From Actinomycetota bacterium (GTDB lineage Bacteria > Actinomycetota > Geothermincolia > Geothermincolales > RBG-13-55-18): DNA of 64,000 nucleotides. The stretch lies in the NCBI GenBank assembly GCA_040757835.1, contig JBFLWJ010000006.1:1-64000 (forward strand). The letters run 5' to 3'. Made by a program: the position numbers and the translations under genes. The notes below the pieces were generated by a model. The model saw nothing but the letters and a program-made list of their open reading frames with translations. It was not told the DNA's origin and ran no database searches. Shown here in pieces: positions 8,260-16,320 of this stretch (positions within the stretch are counted from its first letter, which is position 1; the number at the start of each line of letters is the position of its first letter).

Positions 8260-10434
8260 ATGACCGTACGCCCGCCCAGGACAGCGACCTTGCTCGTGAC
8301 GGTGATGATCCTGTGCCTCGCCGCCCTCCTTCCCGCATGGCCGCAGGCCGCGTATGCCGGGGACGGCACCTGCGGTGAGGCCAGCGCCGCCGCCTCCACC
8401 ACGTGGTACTTCGCCGAGGGCTACACCGGGCCGGGCTTCCAGGAGTGGCTGACCCTCTTCAATCCCCAGGAGTCACCGGTTAGCCTGGACCTTCACCTCC
8501 TTTACAACGGAGGGGCATCGCAAACGGTGCCTGCCGAGCTTCCGGCCCGCTCGCGCGTGACCTTCAATATCAACGACCTGGCCGGAGCGGACGCGGAGGT
8601 CTCGCTCTACCTGGAATCGCTGCAGCCAATCGTCGCCGAGCGCCCCATGTATTTCACCTACCGTGGCAAGTGGAAGGGATGCACGGTGACCAGCGGGGCG
8701 ACGGCGCCCTCCAAGACCTGGTATTTCGCCGAGGGCTGCACCCGCGCGGGGTTCGAGGAGTGGCTGCTGCTGGCCAACCCCGGGGACATGGGCGTGTCGG
8801 CGACGGTCCACTTCGTCCTGGAGGACGGCTCCGTGGTCCCGGTGCCCGTGGAACTGCCACCGCGTTCCCGCCGCACCGTCTTCGTCAACGCAGCCGTCGG
8901 TGAGGGGCGGGATGTCGGCGCCCGTGTAGAGGCGGACGCTCCCATCTGTGCCGAGCGGGTCATGTATTTCAACTACTACGGCATGTGGCCGGGGGGCCAC
9001 GCCTCCAGCGGCCTGGCCCAGCCCCGCCAGACCTATCTCTTCGCCGAGGGCTATACCGGCGCCGGCTTCCAGGAGTGGCTCACCCTCTACGCGCCGCGGC
9101 AGAGCAGCGGAGAGGACGGCACCGAGATCACCCTGGACTGCCTTTTCCAGGGCGGAGAGGTACAGACCTTTCAGGTGCATCTGGACCCCGACACCCGCCG
9201 CACCCTGTATATCAACGACATGGTGGGGGCCGGAAAGGACGTCTCCCTACAACTGTCCGCGGACGAGCCCTTCCTGGCCGAGCGCCCCATGTACTTCAAC
9301 TACCTGGGGGTGTGCCGGGGCGGCCACGTCTCCAAGGGAGTGGAGGAACCGGGCACCCACTGGTACCTGGCCGAGGGCACCCTCTACTACGGGTTCCATA
9401 CCTACCTCTGCCTCATGAACCCGGGCGAGGAAGCAGCATCCGTCGAGGTCGATTTCGTGTACGCGGAGCAAGGGTTCGAGATGCCGGAGCAGTACGATCT
9501 CCCGCCGCGCTCGCGCCTGACCCTGAGGGTAAAAGGAGAGGTGTCGTATTACTCCGATGTCTCTTTCGAGATCACTTCGGATACCCCAATAGCCGTCGAG
9601 AGGCCGCTTTATTATCCGGGCAGCAGCTTCGAAGCGGCCAACGCCATGGACACTATCTGGGGCCTCAGTGCGATCATCGGGCAAAGAGTCGAGGGTACGC
9701 AGGGAGAGCTGGCGGCCGCCCAGTACCTTGCGGGTGCCCTGACGAATTATGGATATAAGCCGCAGATCCAGGAGGTACCCTTGCCCAACGGCGCCGTCAC
9801 CCGCAACGTCATTGCAACCTGCGGCCCCGACTGGGCGATCCAACCCGGTTACGAGAAATACCTGGTCGTGGGAGGCCACTACGACACCAAGATGAACACC
9901 GGCAGTCCCGGCGCCAACGACAACGCCTCCGGGGCGGCGGTGGTCCTGGAACTGGCCCGCTGCTTCGCGGAGCACCCTCCCCCGAATTTCATCATCCAAT
10001 TCGTCTTCTTCGGAGGAGAGGAGCGTCTGGTGGAGAACAGCGACCTCCACCACTTCGGCTCGCGATACTACGTGGGCAATCTGACGACGGACATAAAAAG
10101 CAGGATGATCGGCGCCATCGTCGTGGACATGGTGGGGGTGGGGAGCCAGCTCTACGCCCGCACCATGGGCATCGGGCCCATGGACCTCTGCAACAGCCTC
10201 ATGGCCTACGCCCAGGGGACAGGCGTATACCTGCCCTACATGCAGGATTACTCCTACTCCGACCACGAGCCCTTCGAAAAAGCGGGCATCCCCGCGGTTT
10301 GGCTTGAATACAAGGACGACCCCTGGTACCACACCCCCGGCGACAGTTTCGACAAGATAAACCCCGCCTTCATCGAGCACACCGGCCGCCTCCTGGAGGG
10401 CTTCATCCGTACTTCGGTCAACTGTCCGACGTGA
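8260..10434 (+). CDS. Secreted M28-family metallopeptidase with four WYFAEGYTG repeats
   Basis: Exported protein with a signal peptide ending near residue 33 (AAYAGDG), four tandem repeats of about 105 residues starting at W49, W154, Y259 and W368, and a C-terminal M28 zinc aminopeptidase domain (about 465-724). Metal and catalytic residues are visible: His540 (GGHYDT), Asp554 (GANDNASG), Glu587/Glu588 (GGEER), Asp623 (VVDMVG) and His691 (WYHTPGD), so the enzyme looks intact. GGAGGTGAAAGG precedes the ATG. M28 enzymes typically remove N-terminal amino acids. The repeats are the same family as those in the subtilase at 33.5 kb and probably bind a surface or substrate. Confidence 0.9.
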   Translation: MTVRPPRTATLLVTVMILCLAALLPAWPQAAYAGDGTCGEASAAASTTWYFAEGYTGPGFQEWLTLFNPQESPVSLDLHLLYNGGASQTVPAELPARSRVTFNINDLAGADAEVSLYLESLQPIVAERPMYFTYRGKWKGCTVTSGATAPSKTWYFAEGCTRAGFEEWLLLANPGDMGVSATVHFVLEDGSVVPVPVELPPRSRRTVFVNAAVGEGRDVGARVEADAPICAERVMYFNYYGMWPGGHASSGLAQPRQTYLFAEGYTGAGFQEWLTLYAPRQSSGEDGTEITLDCLFQGGEVQTFQVHLDPDTRRTLYINDMVGAGKDVSLQLSADEPFLAERPMYFNYLGVCRGGHVSKGVEEPGTHWYLAEGTLYYGFHTYLCLMNPGEEAASVEVDFVYAEQGFEMPEQYDLPPRSRLTLRVKGEVSYYSDVSFEITSDTPIAVERPLYYPGSSFEAANAMDTIWGLSAIIGQRVEGTQGELAAAQYLAGALTNYGYKPQIQEVPLPNGAVTRNVIATCGPDWAIQPGYEKYLVVGGHYDTKMNTGSPGANDNASGAAVVLELARCFAEHPPPNFIIQFVFFGGEERLVENSDLHHFGSRYYVGNLTTDIKSRMIGAIVVDMVGVGSQLYARTMGIGPMDLCNSLMAYAQGTGVYLPYMQDYSYSDHEPFEKAGIPAVWLEYKDDPWYHTPGDSFDKINPAFIEHTGRLLEGFIRTSVNCPT
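8404..9627 (+). repeat. Four tandem repeats (about 105 residues each) inside the M28 peptidase
   Basis: Each unit opens with an aromatic-hydrophobic-AEG motif (WYFAEGYTG, WYFAEGCTR, YLFAEGYTG, WYLAEGTLY), then an E/Y-x-L-x-L-x-NP strand, an R-x-T/S-hydrophobic turn and a closing VAERPMYF-type motif, three times followed by a glycine-rich linker. The pattern suggests an all-beta domain. Starts are spaced 105, 105 and 109 residues. Confidence 0.85.
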
Positions 10435-10477
10435 GGTTCCCTTTGAGGTCCGGTGCGGACCCATAATCGTTTGAGGG

Positions 10478-11110
10478 CTAGCGGCGGGAGCCTACCACCT
10501 GCGCGGGAACGCCGGCGGCGATTGCGTAAGGCGGCACGTCGGAGTTGACCACCGCACCTGCCGCCACCACCGCGCCGTCCCCGATGGTCACCCCCATGAG
10601 GATCACGGCGTGGGAGCAGATCCAGCAGTCCTCGCCGATGATTACGGGGCCGTAACTGCCGCACTGGAAACGCATGGGCCCCTCACCGCAGTCCATGCCG
10701 TGGTCGGCACAGTTGATGTTCACGTAGGGGCCGAGCATGGAGTTCCTGCCGATGCGGCAGTCGTCGAAGGCGTTGATGATGTTGAAGGGGCCGACGGCGG
10801 CGCCGTCCTCCAGCCGCAGGGTGGCGTCGTTGGCGGCGAAGAGGCGGGACCAGGTGTCCAGGGAGCAGTTCCTGCCGATGATGATCCGTCCCCGGTCATT
10901 GCCCCTTATCTGCACCGGGGTGGGTATGAAGGTGCCGTCCGCGATGGAGCAGGTCGCGTCGCCGCACAGCGCCACGTCGGGACTTGCGCTGATCCAGACG
11001 TAGGGGCCGCACTCCACCCCGCCCCGCCGCAACTGCCACTGGTGATAACGGATGCCGGGGTGCATGGCGGCGAAGCGCAGGCGGTCCCACGCGCTACCAG
11101 GTCCTTTCAA
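10478..11110 (-). CDS. Hexapeptide-repeat (left-handed beta-helix) acyltransferase
   Basis: A 210-residue protein of the LbH acetyltransferase superfamily with isoleucine-rich hexapeptide turns through the middle and the C-terminal pattern VTIGDGAVVAAGAVV followed by DVPPYAIAAGVPA, typical of O-acetyltransferases (maltose/galactoside or polysaccharide type). Acceptor unknown. The TTG at 11110 is chosen because AGGAGG lies seven bases upstream; it overlaps the preceding gene by 17 bases. It is the last gene of the operon with the Mre11-like and YhaN-like genes, an odd partner for a DNA-repair pair. Confidence 0.85.
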   Translation of the reverse strand: MKGPGSAWDRLRFAAMHPGIRYHQWQLRRGGVECGPYVWISASPDVALCGDATCSIADGTFIPTPVQIRGNDRGRIIIGRNCSLDTWSRLFAANDATLRLEDGAAVGPFNIINAFDDCRIGRNSMLGPYVNINCADHGMDCGEGPMRFQCGSYGPVIIGEDCWICSHAVILMGVTIGDGAVVAAGAVVNSDVPPYAIAAGVPAQVVGSRR

Positions 11111-11615
11111 CCCGCAACCTCCTCTCGAAACGCGCCAGCTTGTAACCCGCCCACATGGCGTACATCAAGTGTACCTTGAGCAGCTCCCTCTCCTCCAACC
11201 ACTTCATGTCCGGTCCGTAGGCGATGTCCCGCACCAGAGCCTCGGCTATGAACTCCACCCCCTGGGGCTCCCCTTCGAAGGGTATGGCCCCGACAGCCTC
11301 CTCCTCATACATGACGCGCAGCTTGTCCACCCCCACCTCCACCGACTCCCGCCGCCCGGGGTCGGTGAACAGCACCGGCTCGGCGCCCAGGTCGTCCGCC
11401 GCCCTGGCCAGTATATATCCCTCGAGGAAGGTGGAGTTGATGATCCCGCTAATATCGCTTATGAGGCTGCGCGAACTCACGCGGGGAAAGCAGTTGCGTA
11501 CCACGCGCTCCATGAAAAGGTCCAGCCACAACATGGCCATGGAGCGTGAAGCCAGGTCCAGGTCGGTGAACCTAATACGGCCGCGGTAGTCCTCGTATCT
11601 CTCCCGTAAGTTCAT
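11094..11615 (-). CDS. Hypothetical protein in the Mre11/YhaN-like operon
   Basis: A 173-residue soluble protein with no motif I know. It is rich in aliphatic and charged residues and probably helical at both ends, with a central beta part (EPVLFTDPGRRE, VDKLRVMYEEE). The ATG at 11615 lies four bases past the stop of the ATPase gene, which makes it part of the same transcript. It overlaps the acyltransferase start. Its fixed position between ATPase and acyltransferase suggests an accessory role; function unknown. Confidence 0.7.
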   Translation of the reverse strand: MNLRERYEDYRGRIRFTDLDLASRSMAMLWLDLFMERVVRNCFPRVSSRSLISDISGIINSTFLEGYILARAADDLGAEPVLFTDPGRRESVEVGVDKLRVMYEEEAVGAIPFEGEPQGVEFIAEALVRDIAYGPDMKWLEERELLKVHLMYAMWAGYKLARFERRLRVERTW

Positions 11616-11619
11616 CTTC

Positions 11620-13698
11620 TCAGAGCTGCACCATCTGGTCGGCGTAAGCATCATAGTCGTCCCCACAGGTGAAGATGATCACCTGGCACCTGCGGGAGAA
11701 CTCCCTGAGTACGTCCATGGCCCGGTCCAGGCGTCGGGGGTCGAAGGTGACGAAGGGGTCGTCGAGGAGGAGCGGGGGATGCTTCTCGCCGCATATGACC
11801 TCAACCAGGGCCAGGCGCGCGGCGAGGTAGAGCTGGTCGATGGTACCGCGGCTCAACACGCCCGGTTCGACCTCGCCCCCCTTCTCCCCCGACCACACCT
11901 TTATATCGAAGGTCCCCTCGTCCACCCGCACCCGCTGATAGCGGTTGTCGGTGATGCGCGCGATCATGTCGCCGATCATGCCCTCCAGGAGGCGCGCCGC
12001 CGAGGAGAGGGTGGTGCTGGACGCTCTCTCCAGCCATCCCTGCGCCAGTTCCAGTGCTCGCGCCCGCCGGCGCAGGCGGTCCAGCCTCTCCTGCAAGAAG
12101 GCTATCTCCTCACAGGTCCGCAGGTGCTCCTCCTCCACACCCTCCTCGCTGACCGCGACCTCCATGCGTATACGTTCCTCTTTGAGCCCGTCCAAGCGGG
12201 AGCGCAGGGCTTCCTTCTCGCGCAGGACTTCCTGCAACCGCGCCGCGTCCACGGTACGCCCCCGCAGTTCCTTGAGCCTTCTCTCACGCAGGCTGACCTC
12301 CGTGGCCAGCTGCCGCGCCTCCTTCTCCACCCGCGCTATGTCGCCGTCGGGGACGAGCACCTCGAGCTTGTCAGCGATCTCCTTGCGGCGCGCCAGCAGT
12401 TCCAGGTAGCCGAGCTTCATCTCGGTGAAGCTCTCCAGCGAGTCGCAGCCGGCCTCGGATATGATCCCCTCCGCCTGCGAGTTGATGCCCCGTTCCCGCT
12501 CCTCCAGCTCGCGCACCTGCTCCTCCAGGGCCACGTGTTCCCTGCCGCGGCGCAGGAACCCCAGGTAACCGCCGGGCACGAGGGACAGGACCAAACACGC
12601 CACGCCAGCCAGGGAGATAAAGAGCATGTAGGGGGAGAGCGCGATCCCCGCCAGCCCCACCAGGACGAGGGTGATGCCCACCAGGAGCACGTAGGGCGCC
12701 CAGGCCCGGTAATGCGTCCTCCTGGCCTCAGCCAGCCTGCCGCGCATGATACCCAACCCCTCCGAGACTCCAGCCCGGCGCAGCTCTATCTCCCCCAGTT
12801 CATCCCGCCTGCTTTCGAGGATTCCCTTTAGCCCGCCATACCGGGCACTCTCTTCCTCCGCCAGCCTGGCGTCCTCCGCGATCAGAGATGACGCTGACTC
12901 GAGCTGACGGTAGCGGCGGTGGAAGTCCTCGATATCCTCCTCTATATCCGCGCGCTCCGACGAATCCTCCGACAGAGCCATCAAGGCCTCCAGCCTGCCC
13001 TTTAGTTCCTTTGTCTCCGAACCGATCTCCTCCAGGCGCCGCCGCGCCTCTCTCCTGGCCTCGACCAGGGCCGCCAGCTCGTCGCGCCTCTCCCGCCATC
13101 TCTGCAGCTCGTCCTCGGCCTGGGCGATGGGGCCAGGGTTCTTCGCGGGTCCGCGCGTGCCGCGCAGCAGTTCGGACAGCTCGCGCCCCAGCGTGGTAAG
13201 CGCATGCGTCGCCCCCGTGCCCGCATCCGAGCCGGTGACCGTGCGCTGGAGGCCCTCGCTCAGCTCCTTGTTCCCCGCCGAGATCGCGGCGACCTCGTCC
13301 TGGCGGATGCCGGCGGTGGAACGGTAGGCGACATCCGAACCCACCCCCAGCCAGTCCTTGATGATCTCGTCGATAACCGCCTGGTCGCGGGTATCCGTAT
13401 CTCCCCAGACCAGTGACGCGCTCTTCGCCGCGAAGTCCTTGACCAGGCGGAAGGGCCTGCCGGACGCCTCCCCCGCCACCTCCAGGGCGAAGCCGTCCTG
13501 TTCGCCCCAGGTGACGCTGTCGCGCACCTCCTTGCGCGTAGCGTCCACCTTCCAGAAAAAGGCAGCGAGGAGCGCCTGGAGCAGGGTTGACTTCCCGGAC
13601 TCGTTGGGGCCTTTGATCACGTTTATCCCCTCGTCCAGGGAGATGCTCACCTGCCGGAAGCGACGGAACCTGCGCAGGGTCAGCTCGGTGACCTTCAT
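11620..13698 (-). CDS. YhaN/SbcC-like AAA ATPase with a central membrane hairpin
   Basis: SMC/Rad50-class ATPase of 692 residues. Walker A is at residues 30-38 (GPNESGKST), an ABC-type signature region (LSRGTIDQLYLAARLAL) and Walker B (LLLDDPFVTFD) lie near the C-terminus, and long coiled-coil-like charged segments separate them. Unusually, two hydrophobic stretches at about residues 335-378 interrupt the coiled coil and look like a transmembrane hairpin, so the complex may be membrane-tethered. It follows the phosphoesterase gene by three bases, as in yhaO-yhaN pairs. It probably handles DNA ends or loops with that nuclease; the membrane link is inferred. Confidence 0.85.
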   Translation of the reverse strand: MKVTELTLRRFRRFRQVSISLDEGINVIKGPNESGKSTLLQALLAAFFWKVDATRKEVRDSVTWGEQDGFALEVAGEASGRPFRLVKDFAAKSASLVWGDTDTRDQAVIDEIIKDWLGVGSDVAYRSTAGIRQDEVAAISAGNKELSEGLQRTVTGSDAGTGATHALTTLGRELSELLRGTRGPAKNPGPIAQAEDELQRWRERRDELAALVEARREARRRLEEIGSETKELKGRLEALMALSEDSSERADIEEDIEDFHRRYRQLESASSLIAEDARLAEEESARYGGLKGILESRRDELGEIELRRAGVSEGLGIMRGRLAEARRTHYRAWAPYVLLVGITLVLVGLAGIALSPYMLFISLAGVACLVLSLVPGGYLGFLRRGREHVALEEQVRELEERERGINSQAEGIISEAGCDSLESFTEMKLGYLELLARRKEIADKLEVLVPDGDIARVEKEARQLATEVSLRERRLKELRGRTVDAARLQEVLREKEALRSRLDGLKEERIRMEVAVSEEGVEEEHLRTCEEIAFLQERLDRLRRRARALELAQGWLERASSTTLSSAARLLEGMIGDMIARITDNRYQRVRVDEGTFDIKVWSGEKGGEVEPGVLSRGTIDQLYLAARLALVEVICGEKHPPLLLDDPFVTFDPRRLDRAMDVLREFSRRCQVIIFTCGDDYDAYADQMVQL

Positions 13699-13701
13699 CG
13701 C

Positions 13702-14820
13702 TCACGGCCTCCCCGAGAGGTGGGCAAGCCCCAGCCGCAGGGCCTCCTCGGCCACCAGCAGCTCCTCGCCCTCCAGGCCTGCCATCTCCTCCCGCGCCAG
13801 GCGGATGAAACGGCCGGTTACCGTCTTCTCGGCGTAGGTTTCCAGGTCGTGCTCGGAGAGCCCGGAGGGAGTGATGACCAGCTTGAGGTGGAAGAAGAGC
13901 GGAGACAGGTCTTCCTCCATCCTGTCCCAGTCGCAGATCACCCATTCCTCGCCCCACAGGCCTTTGATGCGGACCTCCAGGGCGAGTTCGCGATCGGCCA
14001 GGCGCCTCAGGTAGGCGTATAGCTCAGCCGGGCCGCCGACCTCCCCGGCGTCCAGCTCCAGGCGGGACATGCGCCTGCGGCCAACGGGGATGGTCTGCAC
14101 CCGTGCCGGGGCACCGTCCTCCAGCTCTACCAGGATGACCGTACCCTCCTCACCCTTGCCCATATCGAGGGGCTCCGGGGGACCGCTGAAGAACGCAGCC
14201 GTGCTCCCCTGACTGTAGTCGCCGCGGGAATGCCAGTGCCCAAGCGCGAGATAGTGGAGGTTGCTTCCGCCAACGCTGCGCGCGGAGACGAGCATCTCGT
14301 CCTGCTCGACCTTCCCTGGCACCACGAAGGAGGCGTGCAGCAGGCCCACGCGCCAGCGCGCGGCATCCCCGGCGCGGAACCCGCTCAGGACGTCCAGGCC
14401 CTCGCCGCTCGCGGCCATGCCATAGACGTCGAGGCCCAGTCCCGCAACGGAGAAAGGCGACATCTCAGCGCCCCGGAAGACGTGCAGGTGCTCAAGGGTG
14501 GAGAACTCGGGGCCCTCGTAGACCCCGCCGGGCTGCAGGCGGTCGTGGGTCCCGGGGACGATAAAGGTCCAGATACCCTCGCCATCGAGGCGGCGCAGTT
14601 GATATATCACCTCGCCTACCAGGCCGGGTTGGGGATAGGCGGAATCGAAGAGGTCGCCCGCGATGAGCAGGGCGTCCACCTGGGAGGTGAGGGCGAGATC
14701 GATCACCCGCGAGAAGGTGGCCTTGAGCTGGTCGCGCTGTTCCCTGCCGCGCCGCCCCAGAAAGGCGAAGGGAGCGCCCAGGTGTACGTCGGCCGTATGC
14801 AGGATCTTAAGACCAGCCAT
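13702..14820 (-). CDS. SbcD/Mre11-like (YhaO-type) metallophosphoesterase
   Basis: DNA repair exonuclease-type calcineurin phosphoesterase, 372 residues. Metal-binding motifs in order: DVH near residues 10-12, GDLFD near 55-59, PGTHD at 89-93 and ALGHWH near 195-200. The third motif normally reads GNHD; here Asn is replaced by Thr91, a change at a metal ligand that may lower or alter activity. A C-terminal capping region follows. ATG 14820 is preceded by AGGAGG. First gene of the operon that continues with the YhaN-like ATPase. Confidence 0.85.
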   Translation of the reverse strand: MAGLKILHTADVHLGAPFAFLGRRGREQRDQLKATFSRVIDLALTSQVDALLIAGDLFDSAYPQPGLVGEVIYQLRRLDGEGIWTFIVPGTHDRLQPGGVYEGPEFSTLEHLHVFRGAEMSPFSVAGLGLDVYGMAASGEGLDVLSGFRAGDAARWRVGLLHASFVVPGKVEQDEMLVSARSVGGSNLHYLALGHWHSRGDYSQGSTAAFFSGPPEPLDMGKGEEGTVILVELEDGAPARVQTIPVGRRRMSRLELDAGEVGGPAELYAYLRRLADRELALEVRIKGLWGEEWVICDWDRMEEDLSPLFFHLKLVITPSGLSEHDLETYAEKTVTGRFIRLAREEMAGLEGEELLVAEEALRLGLAHLSGRP

Positions 14821-14849
14821 CCGTCCTCCTACGTCGATGAATCACAATC

Positions 14850-14855
14850 ATTATA
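14850..14855 (-). promoter_or_regulatory. -10 element of the Mre11/YhaN-like operon
   Basis: Perfect TATAAT on the minus strand 30 bases before the phosphoesterase ATG. No good -35 is visible at 16-18 bases. Confidence 0.4.
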
Positions 14856-15008
14856 AGGCAGGGCGGGGACGAACGTTGCATACAGCGAGTCCCGGCCCTG
14901 TGAGCGGCGCAGGCCTTAGGTGACAGGTTTGGCCATTGATACAGACCAGGTGGGAAGTGATGGCGACGCTGGCCGTGGCTTATGGGAGCTGGGGTGGCAG
15001 CGTAGATG

Positions 15009-15014
15009 TATAAT
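15009..15014 (+). promoter_or_regulatory. -10 element of lemA, possibly leaderless
   Basis: Perfect TATAAT ending six bases before the ATG at 15021. A start site at the usual distance would fall on or next to that A, so the mRNA may be leaderless. No Shine-Dalgarno sequence precedes the ATG. The -35 region is poor. Confidence 0.45.
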
Positions 15015-15020
15015 CTTGTC

Positions 15021-15554
15021 ATGGATGTGTGGGTTTATGTCGTTATCATCGTCGGCGCACTGCTGCTGCTCGCCCTGGTGCTGTTCTTCAACCACATGAT
15101 CAGGCTGCGCAACAAGACCAGGAGGGCTTGGAAGGACATCGACGTGCAGCTCAAGCTGCGCCACCAGTTGATCCCCCTCCTGGTATCGACGGCGGAGGGC
15201 TACGCCCTGCACGAGAAACAGGTCCTGGAGAAGGTCACGCGCACGCGCGCGGAAGCGGTGGCGGCTTCCGGTGTGGCGGAGAGGGGGGCCAGGGAGCTGT
15301 CCCTCGCCGCCGCGCTGGGTGAGATATTCGTGCTGAGGGAGAGATATCCCGAGCTCAAGGCCGACGAAAGCTTCCAGAGGCTCTTCGAGGAACTGGTCAC
15401 GGTGGAGGACCACCTCGCCGCCTCGCGCAAGTATTACAACGGCTCGGTGCGCATCTACAACACCTTCATCCAGAGCTTCCCCCAACTGCTGCTGGCGCGG
15501 CTCTTCGGCTTCCGTACGGCCGAATACTTTCAGCAGGAGGGCGGCGAGGTCTAA
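15021..15554 (+). CDS. LemA family protein
   Basis: A 177-residue protein with one N-terminal transmembrane helix (residues 3-25) and the LemA helical-bundle domain: the characteristic NKTRRAWKDIDVQLKLRHQLIP segment (shown here only as its key residues N..R.AW.DIDVQL..R..LIP) follows the helix, and YNxSVRIYNT-like and FP..LLA elements close the domain. LemA proteins face the outside; their role is unclear. ATG 15021 is preferred over ATG 15006 because the latter overlaps the TATAAT box. It is monocistronic, and a palindromic element begins just after its stop. Confidence 0.88.
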   Translation: MDVWVYVVIIVGALLLLALVLFFNHMIRLRNKTRRAWKDIDVQLKLRHQLIPLLVSTAEGYALHEKQVLEKVTRTRAEAVAASGVAERGARELSLAAALGEIFVLRERYPELKADESFQRLFEELVTVEDHLAASRKYYNGSVRIYNTFIQSFPQLLLARLFGFRTAEYFQQEGGEV

Positions 15555-15556
15555 GT

Positions 15557-15644
15557 GGGGTCGTGTCTTCAGAATTCAATTTCCCCGCAGGTAGGCGGGC
15601 AGACCAGCCGTCTCCTGAAACAGAATTCATGAAGACACGACCCC
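15557..15644 (+). repeat. Palindromic GGGGTC-type element, copy 2
   Basis: About 88 bases. Left arm 15557-15577 begins GGGGTCGTGTCTTC; right arm 15623-15644 is its complement ending GACCCC, with a small indel in the inner part. The arms share only the outer GGGGTC/GACCCC with the other copies, so it is a different subfamily. It sits directly after the lemA stop, ahead of the convergent MarR gene, and could also fold as a terminator. Confidence 0.7.
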
Positions 15645-15686
15645 TTATACGCCGTATCCGGGATTGCGCAACAGGCTCCTTACCCC

Positions 15687-16196
15687 TTAGATGGTAGGTT
15701 GATCGCTCTCGTTGCCGGTGGACACCAGCAGCCTCAAGGCCTTGTTCACGTATTCCGCCACCTGAAGAACGTAATCCCTGTCCTCCCCGGCAAGGCGTTC
15801 CACCTGCCGTGCCACCACCTCGGCCTGCTTGTCCCTCATCGCCTCCATCCTGCGCTTGCCGCCCGGGGAGAGCGTGACCACCACCTTGCGCCTGTCGCTT
15901 AAATCGCGGGTGCTCTTCACCCAGCCCCTCTGTTCCAGGGTGTAGACCATGCGGCTCACTGTGGAGGGGTTGATGAAGAGCATCTTCGCCAGGTCGCTCT
16001 CGTTCAAGGCCCCGTGCATGTAGATGGTGATCAGGGTCACGTACTGGGTATAGTTGATATCGCTGTCCTTGAGGATGGCGCCGAATTCGCCGTACTGCTC
16101 GTGCATGAAGAGGAAGACCGTCTCCACCATGTCGGCGAAGACGCTGCTGGTCTCCTTGCCGTCTGGTGATAAATTTGCATTCTTCATATTTTTCAT
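15687..16196 (-). CDS. MarR-family transcriptional regulator
   Basis: A 169-residue winged-helix regulator. The recognition region (ALNESDLAKMLFINPSTVSRMV, about residues 75-96) and the wing with DLSDRRKVVV are typical of MarR. The N-terminal helices form the dimer interface. ATG 16196 is chosen because an upstream TACAAT (16206-16211) would place the RNA start almost at this codon; there is no ribosome site. It is divergent from the TetR gene at 16321, so both may control the 124-base region between them. Ligand and targets unknown. Confidence 0.88.
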   Translation of the reverse strand: MKNMKNANLSPDGKETSSVFADMVETVFLFMHEQYGEFGAILKDSDINYTQYVTLITIYMHGALNESDLAKMLFINPSTVSRMVYTLEQRGWVKSTRDLSDRRKVVVTLSPGGKRRMEAMRDKQAEVVARQVERLAGEDRDYVLQVAEYVNKALRLLVSTGNESDQPTI

Positions 16197-16199
16197 GCC

Positions 16200-16211
16200 A
16201 CAATTATTGTA
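16200..16211 (-). promoter_or_regulatory. Candidate MarR promoter and operator
   Basis: The palindrome ACAATTATTGT (16200-16210) overlaps a minus-strand TACAAT (16206-16211) four to fifteen bases before the MarR ATG. That position fits autorepression by the encoded protein and a leaderless or very short leader. The assignment is inference from symmetry and position. Confidence 0.4.
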
Positions 16212-16287
16212 GAACCCCTCGTCCCCGCGGGTCAACAACACGCCGGTGGCAGGCCCAAATTGACCTCATCGAACTGGGGCGATAAAA

Positions 16288-16304
16288 TATGACTGATAGT
16301 CATA
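16288..16304 (+). promoter_or_regulatory. Candidate TetR operator
   Basis: TATGACT-GAT-AGTCATA is a palindrome with perfect seven-base arms, centred 25 bases before the TetR ATG at 16321 and next to a TAAAAT -10-like hexamer at 16283-16288. TetR genes commonly have such sites over their own promoter. Confidence 0.5.
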
Positions 16305-16320
16305 ATTTCTGTGAGGGTAT

